This document shows, in pieces, positions 1-6,344 of a stretch of 44,819 nucleotides of DNA. Every line of letters begins with the position of its first letter. Positions within the stretch are counted from its first letter, which is position 1. The translations under genes and the position numbers were made by a program. The stretch is from positions 1 to 44,819 of the forward strand of contig CAKVIE010000019.1 in the NCBI GenBank assembly GCA_934754505.1. The letters run 5' to 3'. The notes under the pieces were generated by a model. That model was given only the letters and a program-made list of their open reading frames with translations, was not told the DNA's origin and did not search any database. The DNA comes from an uncultured Candidatus Melainabacteria bacterium (GTDB lineage: Bacteria > Cyanobacteriota > Vampirovibrionia > Gastranaerophilales > Gastranaerophilaceae).

Positions 1-110
1 AGCGAACCCGAAGTAGCAAAAAACATAGCGAATGGTTGCGAAATGAGCGACTGTTTTTTGTGAAGCAAATCCAAGACGGCGAAGCGTGGTGATTCAGTGG
101 TTTTGCAAAA
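1..110. repeat. Dispersed repeat R1, copy 1
   Basis: Bases 1-80 match 20211-20290 with one visible mismatch. They include a hairpin with arms AAAAAACA and TGTTTTTT. Both copies run on into the same kind of sequence (GTGGTGATYCAGT), which is the right half of repeat R3, so this is one piece of a composite element. No coding potential is apparent. The element continues past the left edge of the window. Confidence 0.8.
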
Positions 111-131
111 AAATTTATAAAAAAACAAATC

Positions 132-332
132 GAGCATATTGGAGAGAGTATTTGTTGTTTTCGAAGTTTGCGTTAAAAAATTTCAATGTTTGAGGACAAA
201 GTCCGAGTTTTGAAATTTTAGCAAACGAGAAATTACAAACAAATAACGAGCGGAAATCAGCGAGAGAGTTTCTTTGTGCAACGTTTCTTTGCGGTCAAAG
301 AAATGTTGCGTTAGTTTATATTTTGTAAATAT
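132..332. repeat. 201-bp palindromic repeat, copy 1
   Basis: By eye this is identical to 1467-1667 except for three bases. It holds two hairpins. The first is a long quasi-palindrome at about 149-245, with paired arms TATTTGTTGT/ACAAACAAATA, GTTTGC/GCAAAC and AAAATTTCAA/TTGAAATTTT, centred on GGAC-AAA-GTCC at 194-204. The second is a near-perfect 14-bp stem at 278-291 and 296-309 with a CGGT loop. No gene is seen. It resembles a non-autonomous palindromic (MITE- or REP-like) element. Confidence 0.85.
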
Positions 333-337
333 TAGTT

Positions 338-367
338 TCTGTTGGGTTAAAACCCAACCTACGGACT
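338..367. repeat. GTTGGGTT palindrome repeat, copy 1
   Basis: An 18-bp near-palindrome (341-358) is followed by CCTACGGACTC. The same unit, with the perfect palindrome GTTGGGTTTAAACCCAAC, occurs at 1720-1737 and 21099-21116, so this is one of three copies in the window. Confidence 0.85.
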
Positions 368-402
368 CAAAATTCGCAGTTCAAGATATATCTGATTTTT
401 AT

Positions 403-693
403 TCAATCTTCATCTAAAGAATAATCAAAGTCTAAGCCAAAAAGTAATTCTTCTACTTTTATATTTAACATCGCTGCAACTTTAACAAGAGTTGTGAATT
501 TTAAATCAACTTTTGCATTTTCAATTCTGCTCCAAGTAGCACTCGTTATCCCGCCTTTTTCAAAAACAAAACGGTTTAATGATTTTGATTGTTCTTCTCG
601 GAGAAATTTAATCCTTTTTGCTAAAATTTCTAAATTCTTTTTTCTTCCCTGTTGCATATATGTAATACTAATGCTATATTCGTTGCAATTCAT
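403..693 (-). CDS. XRE-family helix-turn-helix regulator
   Basis: A 96-aa protein that is essentially one Cro/C1-type DNA-binding domain. About residues 24-88 form the five-helix fold, with the recognition-helix pattern ITSATWSRIENAK and a following segment TLVKVAAMLNIKVEEL typical of XRE helices 4-5. It has no sensor domain. The first ATG (693) and Met13 (657) both lack a convincing ribosome binding site, so the start is uncertain. It is divergent from the nuclease gene with 37 bp between the starts. The near-palindrome ATTACATATGTGTAAT at 692-707 overlaps the start and could be its operator (inference). It probably represses itself and perhaps its neighbour. Confidence 0.75.
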   Translation of the reverse strand: MNCNEYSISITYMQQGRKKNLEILAKRIKFLREEQSKSLNRFVFEKGGITSATWSRIENAKVDLKFTTLVKVAAMLNIKVEELLFGLDFDYSLDED

Positions 694-707
694 TACATAT
701 GTGTAAT
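692..707. promoter_or_regulatory. Possible operator between divergent XRE and nuclease genes
   Basis: ATTACATATGTGTAAT is a 16-bp inverted repeat with one mismatched pair. It overlaps the first start codon of the XRE gene. A further half-site, ATTACATAT, reads on the minus strand at 657-665. The position suits autoregulation by the XRE protein, but this is inference from symmetry and location only. Confidence 0.3.
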
Positions 708-730
708 AAACGAGGTTCTGTTTTTTTTAA

Positions 731-1171
731 ATGAAAAAAATAATAATTATTCTAATGTTTGTTTTAAATATTTTTATAAATTTTGCATACTGCAAGAATG
801 TAAAATACACAATAAAACCAGTCATATTAGATGTTTTTGACGGTGATACTATTTTGATAAAAACAAAAGAGGGCACGGCATCAGTTCGCCTGACGGGAAT
901 TGATTGTTATGAAACGAAAATGAATTCACATATAAAATATCAAAAGACAGACGATATTTCTTACGAAGAAATATTCGAGCGAGGAAGGCTTGCAAAAGAA
1001 AGGCTTGAAAATTTGATTTCGGATAAAAATATTTCGCTTGAAATAACGGGGATTGACAGAAAATACGGACGGTTTGTCGGTGTTTTGTATTCTTCTGACG
1101 GAAAAAATATCAACAAAGAAATGCTTAAAGATGATTTATGTAAAGTTTATGTTTTTAAACCAAAGAAATAA
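731..1171 (+). CDS. Secreted staphylococcal-type nuclease (SNase fold)
   Basis: A 146-aa protein with a hydrophobic signal sequence at residues 1-20 and an SNase (thermonuclease) OB-fold domain filling the rest. The family catalytic set is present: DGD at 37-39, Arg53 in SVRLTGID, Asp58, Glu61 and Arg114 in KYGR. The usual DTPE is DCYE here. Family members hydrolyse DNA and RNA with calcium. The signal sequence points to an exported enzyme, perhaps a scavenging or defensive nuclease. A GAGG at 712-715 lies rather far from the ATG. It is divergent from the XRE gene, and both genes sit between 201-bp direct repeats. Confidence 0.85.
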   Translation: MKKIIIILMFVLNIFINFAYCKNVKYTIKPVILDVFDGDTILIKTKEGTASVRLTGIDCYETKMNSHIKYQKTDDISYEEIFERGRLAKERLENLISDKNISLEITGIDRKYGRFVGVLYSSDGKNINKEMLKDDLCKVYVFKPKK

Positions 1172-1187
1172 AAAAATTTTATGCATT

Positions 1188-1384
1188 GCCTTTCAGTTTA
1201 GCTAATCTGTTTTTATTTTGAAAGTTTTTTCTGGATTGCCTCGAAAATCAAAGATTTTCTCGCAATGACGTGTTTTTCAGGATTGCCACGGGCAACAAGT
1301 TGCCTTTCAGTTTAGCTAATCTGCTTTTATTTTGAAAGTTTTTTATGGATTGCCACGAAAATCAGAGATTTTCTCGCAATGACA
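1188..1384. repeat. Tandem 114-bp duplication of short repeats
   Basis: Bases 1188-1270 recur at 1302-1384 (period 114) with a few substitutions. Each unit holds GCCTTTCAGTTTAGCTAATCTG, then GGATTGCC and a GAAAATC-AAA/AGA-GATTTTC hairpin ending in TCGCAATGAC (repeat R2). Other R2 copies lie near 20037, 20462, 20701 and 44541. The 711-bp stretch 1172-1882 holds only repeats and the promoter region of the next gene. Confidence 0.85.
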
Positions 1385-1399
1385 TTTGAAAAGAAAATC

Positions 1400-1435
1400 G
1401 TCATCACGAGGAGTGAAACGACGTGGTGATCCAGT
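1400..1435. repeat. Dispersed repeat R3 (GTCATCACGAGGAG...GTGGTGATCCAGT)
   Basis: An imperfect inverted repeat (TCATCACG... ...GTGGTGA) present here and at 20090-20311 (split by an insert), 20754-20789 and 44579-44615. It usually follows repeat R2 by about 15-20 bp. It is non-coding and of unknown function. Confidence 0.75.
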
Positions 1436-1466
1436 AAAATTACGGATAATTTATAAAAAATAAATA

Positions 1467-1667
1467 GAGCATATTGGAGAGAGTATTTGTTGTTTTCGAA
1501 GTTTGCGTTAAAAAATTTCAATGTTTGAGGACTTTGTCCGAGTTTTGAAATTTTAGCAAACGAGAAATTACAAACAAATAACGAGCGGAAATCAGCGAGA
1601 GAGTTTCTTTGTGCAACGTTTCTTTGCGGTCAAAGAAATGTTGCGTTAGTTTATATTTTGTAAATAT
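1467..1667. repeat. 201-bp palindromic repeat, copy 2
   Basis: The direct-orientation partner of 132-332 at a constant offset of 1335. The only difference seen is the central loop: GGAC-TTT-GTCC at 1529-1539 here versus GGAC-AAA-GTCC in copy 1. The 14-bp CGGT-loop hairpin is conserved at 1613-1644. It is followed at 1680-1746 by a GGATTGCCACGGGCAACAAG unit and the GTTGGGTTTAAACCCAAC palindrome. Confidence 0.85.
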
Positions 1668-1679
1668 AGTTTTTATTTT

Positions 1680-1746
1680 CCGGATTGCCACGGGCAACAA
1701 GTTGCCGTTCAGTTTTTCTGTTGGGTTTAAACCCAACCTACGGACT
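1680..1746. repeat. GGATTGCCACGGGCAACAAG unit plus GTTTAAAC palindrome
   Basis: A repeat pair made of GATTGCCACGGGCAACAAGTTGCC (with a TTGCC/GGCAA inverted repeat) and the perfect 18-bp palindrome at 1720-1737 followed by CCTACGGACTC. The same pair occurs at 21071-21126, where it has become part of a reading frame. Confidence 0.8.
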
Positions 1747-1882
1747 CGCAATGACCTGTTTTTATGGAATGTTTAAATTTTTCCAACTTTGTAACAAAAA
1801 CTTAATATTTATTAAAGAAACATGAGTTTTTGTCCGATAAACAAAACATACGTGTAGAGAGAGGGTAAAAGAAGGTATTTTT

Positions 1883-2686
1883 ATGAACAATATTCAAATG
1901 AATGGGGTTAATTTAAACACGAATGTATCAAATACAAAAAAGGCTCAGGAAGCTAAGCCGCAAGAAGAAGCAAAACCGCAGCTTAAAGAACATTGTTCAT
2001 CGAAAGCAGGTCAGGCATTAAAGAACGTAGCACTTGGAGTTATGCTTGCTGCAAGTGTAATTGCAGGGGCAAAAGCTGCCACGGTTCCTGCAAGAGCCGC
2101 CGAAACAAAAGAAGTCCTTCCTCAAACCTCTTATTCTCAAGAAGTTAATGCTGTTTCGGATGCAGAAAGTGCTAAAAGCGACGGCACGGTAACTATTGCT
2201 TGTCACGGCTATCTCAACAAATGCGAAGGTGCAATGATATCAGGCTTTAGAAATTATGAATATGTAGAGGTCAATGATGACGGAACGATTAATTTCTATA
2301 CCAAAGACAGACAAAAAGATTATTTTAGCAGTAATGAGGATAGAGTATATTATACAAAAGAAACGAAAAACCAATTTGATTTAAAAGGTGATATACACAA
2401 AAGTAATGATTATTATGAAATGAATATGGATGTTCAAGCGGGAACAAAGTTTGAGGAAATCGGCAACAAATACGGAGATTATGTTGTAATGGACGAAAAT
2501 TGCGTATTGAGCGTTTATGACAAAAACGATAATAAAGTCGGAAGTGTCCAATTTAAAGATTACGGGCAGATAGAAGAAGACCGAAAAGAGGCGGGACCTG
2601 TTGCAATGGGTGCATTGGGAACGATATTAGTCGGCGGCGGTGCTGCAGTAGTAAAAGATATTATAAAGAACAAAAAAGGGGGTTAA
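1883..2686 (+). CDS. Membrane-associated protein of unknown function
   Basis: A 267-aa protein not recognised as any family. A polar N-terminus (1-45) carries LNTNVS at 11-16 and a KPQEEAKPQ stretch. A hydrophobic segment follows at 46-66, ending in an Ala-rich run. The middle is acidic and beta-like. A second hydrophobic, Gly/Ala-rich segment lies at about 238-257, just before a KNKKGG tail. This suggests a protein with both ends anchored and the middle on one side of the membrane. A GAAGG ribosome site precedes the ATG. It is monocistronic, with a terminator overlapping its stop codon. Its LNxNV[ST] N-terminus recurs in the HD-domain protein at 43674. Confidence 0.7.
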   Translation: MNNIQMNGVNLNTNVSNTKKAQEAKPQEEAKPQLKEHCSSKAGQALKNVALGVMLAASVIAGAKAATVPARAAETKEVLPQTSYSQEVNAVSDAESAKSDGTVTIACHGYLNKCEGAMISGFRNYEYVEVNDDGTINFYTKDRQKDYFSSNEDRVYYTKETKNQFDLKGDIHKSNDYYEMNMDVQAGTKFEEIGNKYGDYVVMDENCVLSVYDKNDNKVGSVQFKDYGQIEEDRKEAGPVAMGALGTILVGGGAAVVKDIIKNKKGG

Positions 2687-2700
2687 TAACTCCCTTTTTT
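2672..2700 (+). terminator. Rho-independent terminator overlapping the stop codon
   Basis: The stem AAAAAAGGG / CCCTTTTTT (2672-2680 with 2692-2700) has an inner GTTA/TAAC extension and ends in a run of T. The stop codon of the 1883-2686 gene lies inside the loop. Confidence 0.8.
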
Positions 2701-2746
2701 ATCAATAAAAAATTATGATTTAAAAAAAATATTCAAACATGTCAAA

Positions 2747-2773
2747 CAGCTCCACGTTTCGGGCATGGAGCTG
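2747..2773 (-). other. Hairpin at the 3' end of rubrerythrin
   Basis: A perfect 8-bp stem CAGCTCCA / TGGAGCTG (2747-2754 and 2766-2773) with an 11-nt loop lies just past the rubrerythrin stop codon. On the minus strand the stem is followed by TTTGACATG, a poor U-tract, so it may be a weak terminator or an RNA-stabilising hairpin. Confidence 0.4.
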
Positions 2774-2795
2774 CAAGGAGAATTCAAAAATCAAA

Positions 2796-3335
2796 TTAAT
2801 AATTATATGCTTTTTGGAAGAAAAATGCTTTAGGGTGACCGCAAACGGGGCATTTTTCGGGAGCTTCCGTGCCGTTGACCGTAAATCCGCATTTTGCACA
2901 TTCCCAAACTGTTGATTTACTTCTTACGAAAACCGTCTTATTTGCGATATTTTCGTATAAAATTTTGTAGCGTTCCTCGTGCATTTTTTCGATTTTGGCA
3001 ACATTTGCAAAAAGTTGAGCGATATTTGAAAAACCTTCTTCTTTGGCTTCTTCGGAAAATCTTTTGTACATATCCGTCCATTCATAATGTTCGACGGAAG
3101 CTGCATCTTTTAAGTTTGTTAAAGTATCTTTAATTTCTCCGTCGTTGAGAAGTTTGTACCAAATTTTAGCATGTTCTTTTTCGTTGTTAGCCGTTTCTTC
3201 AAAAATCCTTGAAATTTGTACATAGCCGTCTTTTTTGGCTTGTGAAGAAAAATAGGTATATCTGTTACGGGCTTTCGATTCACCTGCGAAAGCTTCTTGT
3301 AAATTTTTTTCTGTTTTAGAACCTTTTAAATCCAT
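2796..3335 (-). CDS. rbr: Rubrerythrin
   Basis: A 179-aa protein with the classic two-domain rubrerythrin layout. The N-terminal ferritin-like four-helix domain carries di-iron ligand motifs (EAFAGES; NEKEH at 51-55; IEKMHEERY further on). The C-terminal rubredoxin domain carries CAKC and CPVC. Family members reduce hydrogen peroxide in anaerobes using rubredoxin or NADH-derived electrons. The start at 3335 is chosen because AAGGA sits 8 bp upstream and the protein then begins MDLKGSKTEKNL, as in homologues; an upstream in-frame extension is not supported. It is transcribed alone on the minus strand. Direct repeats of AAAAGGCTA at about 3406-3429 lie upstream. Confidence 0.95.
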   Translation of the reverse strand: MDLKGSKTEKNLQEAFAGESKARNRYTYFSSQAKKDGYVQISRIFEETANNEKEHAKIWYKLLNDGEIKDTLTNLKDAASVEHYEWTDMYKRFSEEAKEEGFSNIAQLFANVAKIEKMHEERYKILYENIANKTVFVRSKSTVWECAKCGFTVNGTEAPEKCPVCGHPKAFFFQKAYNY

Positions 3336-3495
3336 TTTCAAATCCTTATAAATATTTATGAATACAAAAACATATTGCCTTAAAATAAAGATTTTGCTAT
3401 CGGTCAAAAGGCTACGGCTAAAAGGCTATACAAGTGTGACAGACAGTTTGATATGAAAAAATGTAAAAATTTCAAAAACATAGATAAATATATAG

Positions 3496-3523
3496 TTATC
3501 AAGAAAAAAAATTATGTTATTAT
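3496..3523 (+). promoter_or_regulatory. Candidate promoter of the glutamate synthase operon
   Basis: TTATCA (3496-3501), a 16-bp spacer and TATTAT (3518-3523) preceded by TG at 3515-3516 (extended -10). The start codon follows 62 bp downstream. Confidence 0.45.
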
Positions 3524-3585
3524 GTGTAACAAATACACTTAACCGATAATGGAATGAGAATAAAAAGAAGAAGAAGGCATGAAAT

Positions 3586-4698
3586 ATGTGTAGAATCGGT
3601 GCGATAAAATCGAAAAAATATATACATCCGTCAATGGCACTGCAATTAATGAGAACGCAGCAAAAGGGTCATGATAATTCAGGATTTGCGTTTATTATGC
3701 AGGATTTGGGCGGAGTTTTTGAAACTTATAAAGATTTACCAATTTTGTCAATGGCTTGTACTAATGAGGGCATGCACATTGCGGAAGATATACTTCACAG
3801 CATAGGTTTTGTTCGTGTAATGCAATGGACACCTGATGTCAACGTAGAAATGGCTCCTCATTTGAACATTGAGCCGATGCCAAACTATTTGTTTGAAGTA
3901 TTTAATTATCCGAAATCGTATAAATATGCTCCTCAAGAGGAAAAACAAGAGCTTTTGATTGATACGAGATTGAAACTTCGCAAAGCACTTGAAGAAACTG
4001 AAGACGGTTATGTTTATTCATTTTGGCCTGATACATTAATGTTAAAAGAAATCGGTGACCCGAAAGATATCGGAACATATTTCAACTTAAATCAGCCTGA
4101 TGACACGTTCAAGGCAAAGATTATTACGGCACAATGCAGACAAAACACCAATTACGATATCGTAAGATATGCCGCACACCCGTTCTTTTTACAAGGTTAC
4201 AGTGCTTTGGTGAACGGTGAAAATACTTTTTATGAAAAAAATAAACTCTTTCAAAAGAGCTTGTACAAGGGATATATCGGATTTGAAAGCGATTCGCAGT
4301 GTTTCTTATACACACTTCACTATGTAAATAAAATTTTGAAGTGGCCATTGAAATATTTCAAACACGTTATAACACCTTTGCCGTTTGATGAAATCAATGA
4401 AAGAAAAGACAAAGAAATTTTGTTGAGAATAAAATCTTCGTTGTCGAATTTAGAAATAAACGGACCAAACGCAGTTATTGCGGTAACTCCTGATGGAACA
4501 ATGCTCACGACTTGCGATTCAAAGAAATTAAGACCGATTGTTATCGGAAGAACTGACGATACGGTTGTAATGACTTCGGAAGTAACGGGTATCAATGATA
4601 TTTTGCCTGAAAGAAATTCAGAAGAAGATATTTATCCGAACGAAAGAGAAACAGTAGTAGTAGATAACGATTTGCAGGTGATGAGATGGCAACAGTAG
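3586..4698 (+). CDS. gltB1: Glutamate synthase, glutamine amidotransferase subunit
   Basis: A 370-aa class II (Ntn-type) glutamine amidotransferase. After removal of Met1 the N-terminus is Cys2 (MCRIGAIK), the nucleophile that releases ammonia from glutamine, followed by the QQKGHDNSGF region. It is the stand-alone N-terminal domain of glutamate synthase as in modular (archaeal-type) enzymes, where the large subunit is split into separate genes. The ribosome site AAGAAGG lies 8 bp from the ATG. It overlaps the next gene by 13 bp, so translation is probably coupled. The product should work in the cytoplasm with the FMN and GXGXG subunits encoded next. Confidence 0.88.
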   Translation: MCRIGAIKSKKYIHPSMALQLMRTQQKGHDNSGFAFIMQDLGGVFETYKDLPILSMACTNEGMHIAEDILHSIGFVRVMQWTPDVNVEMAPHLNIEPMPNYLFEVFNYPKSYKYAPQEEKQELLIDTRLKLRKALEETEDGYVYSFWPDTLMLKEIGDPKDIGTYFNLNQPDDTFKAKIITAQCRQNTNYDIVRYAAHPFFLQGYSALVNGENTFYEKNKLFQKSLYKGYIGFESDSQCFLYTLHYVNKILKWPLKYFKHVITPLPFDEINERKDKEILLRIKSSLSNLEINGPNAVIAVTPDGTMLTTCDSKKLRPIVIGRTDDTVVMTSEVTGINDILPERNSEEDIYPNERETVVVDNDLQVMRWQQ

Positions 4699-6332
4699 AT
4701 TATGCAAGCCAAATATCAAAAGACGATTTGATGTGGCAGGTAGAGTACAATTCGGAACGTTGTACGTTATGCGGCAGATGTGTTGCATCTTGTACTTTCG
4801 GAGCGATAAAAGCAGATGTTGAAAAAAGAAGAAAAGTTTACAGCGACGGAGAAGTTCCGACACCCGTTGAAGAATGTAAAGCAAAACCTGTTATAAAGCA
4901 GGTTGTAACGACAAAAAAGAATTGCGTCGGCTGCGGAGTTTGTGCAAGAGTTTGCCCGAATGAAGCAATCAAACCTGTATTCAACGAACATCACAGAATG
5001 AATGTTAAATACAGAGCAGAAAATGCCGAATCTATCAAAAGAGGCGGAAGAACCAATCTTCACACGGAAGGCAGAACGTTAGATAAAATCAAGGTCGGAC
5101 GTATTTCTCAAATGACAGACCCGTCATTAGATGCACAAAGACACACTTTTGATATTCTCGCACCGTTCGGCAGAGTTTTACCCCCTGAAAAATTACCGTT
5201 TGTTGTAGATGAAAACGGTGATTTAAAAGTAGATAAAAAAATCCCTGCTGCAAGTTGGATTTACCCGATAATCATAGGTGATATGTCAATCGGGGCATTA
5301 TCTCCGAGAATGTGGGAAGCATTAACGATAGCAACAGCTTATTTGAATGAAGTTGCAGGCTTGCCTGTCAGAATGTGTACGGGTGAAGGCGGTGCTCCGA
5401 TTAAATTGTTAAAATCAAAATATTTAAAATATATGATTTTGCAAATTGCATCAGGTCACTTTGGCTGGAACAGAATTATTAATGCCATGCCCGAGATGAC
5501 GGAAGATCCGGCAGGAATTTTGATTAAGATTGGGCAAGGTGCAAAACCGGGTGACGGCGGACTTTTGATGGCGCAGAAAGTTGCAGAGCATATTCAAGAA
5601 ATCAGAGGTGTACCGAAAGCCGATTTACTTTCACCACCGAACCATCAGGGGCTTTATTCTATTGAAGAAAGTGTTCAAAAGATGTTCTTGTCTATGAATG
5701 CGGCTTTCAAGTTCAGAGTTCCCGTAGCGATTAAAGTTGCGGCATCAGTCACGAGTGTTTCGGTTTATAACAACTTGCTTCGTGACCCGTATAACATTGT
5801 CGGCGGATTTTTCTTAGACGGTATTGCAGGCGGAACGGGAGCAGCACACCAAATTTCACTTGACCATACAGGTCACCCGATTGTATCGAGATTGCGTGAC
5901 TGCTATTTGGCAGGTGTAAGACAAGGCAAACAGGGACAAATTCCTTTGTGGGCAGGCGGCGGACTCGGAATGGCAGGAACGCTTGCATCAGATGCGTTTA
6001 AGATGATTTGTCTTGGTGCAAACGGTGTATTTTCGGGCAAATTAATGTTGCAAATTGCAGGTTGTTTGGGTAACGATTACGGCAAATGTAATGCTTGTAA
6101 CACAGGCAACTGCCCTGTCGGAATTACGACACAAAACCCGATTTTGGTACAAAGATTAGATGTTGATAAGGCAGCACAAAACATTGTTAATTACTTCCTT
6201 GCAACAGATTTGGAACTCAAAAAGTTATTAGCTCCTATCGGAAACAGCACACTTCCCGTAGGACGTTCAGATGCACTTGTAACGGTTGATAAGAACGTTG
6301 CAACAAGATTATCGATACAACACGTATGTTAA
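4686..6332 (+). CDS. gltB2: Glutamate synthase FMN-binding subunit with N-terminal 2x[4Fe-4S]
   Basis: A 548-aa protein. Residues 26-36 (CTLCGRCVASC) and 80-90 (CVGCGVCARVC) are two ferredoxin-type [4Fe-4S] sites. The remainder is the FMN-binding (beta/alpha)8 glutamate synthase domain, with the GTGAAHQ-like phosphate region and a C-terminal CNACNTGNCPVG cysteine cluster that ligates the 3Fe-4S centre in the family. It uses ammonia from the amidotransferase subunit and 2-oxoglutarate to make glutamate. The N-terminal ferredoxin domain is typical of the archaeal-type enzyme and should pass electrons to FMN. It begins with AGGTGA upstream, inside the end of the previous gene. Confidence 0.9.
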   Translation: MATVDYASQISKDDLMWQVEYNSERCTLCGRCVASCTFGAIKADVEKRRKVYSDGEVPTPVEECKAKPVIKQVVTTKKNCVGCGVCARVCPNEAIKPVFNEHHRMNVKYRAENAESIKRGGRTNLHTEGRTLDKIKVGRISQMTDPSLDAQRHTFDILAPFGRVLPPEKLPFVVDENGDLKVDKKIPAASWIYPIIIGDMSIGALSPRMWEALTIATAYLNEVAGLPVRMCTGEGGAPIKLLKSKYLKYMILQIASGHFGWNRIINAMPEMTEDPAGILIKIGQGAKPGDGGLLMAQKVAEHIQEIRGVPKADLLSPPNHQGLYSIEESVQKMFLSMNAAFKFRVPVAIKVAASVTSVSVYNNLLRDPYNIVGGFFLDGIAGGTGAAHQISLDHTGHPIVSRLRDCYLAGVRQGKQGQIPLWAGGGLGMAGTLASDAFKMICLGANGVFSGKLMLQIAGCLGNDYGKCNACNTGNCPVGITTQNPILVQRLDVDKAAQNIVNYFLATDLELKKLLAPIGNSTLPVGRSDALVTVDKNVATRLSIQHVC

Positions 6333-6344
6333 GCGAGTAAGACA

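Noticed and set aside
494..706. Plus-strand frame of 70 codons opposite the XRE gene
   Set aside because: It is a mirror-strand shadow of the XRE gene, with unlikely composition and no ribosome site.
1518..1751. Minus-strand frame of 77 codons beginning MRVRRLGLNPTEK
   Set aside because: It is a translation of two dispersed repeats (the 201-bp element and the GTTTAAAC palindrome). It has no ribosome site, and the same DNA is non-coding elsewhere.
3336..3407. N-terminal extension of rubrerythrin
   Set aside because: It has no ribosome site and no homologous sequence, whereas the ATG at 3335 has AAGGA at the right distance.
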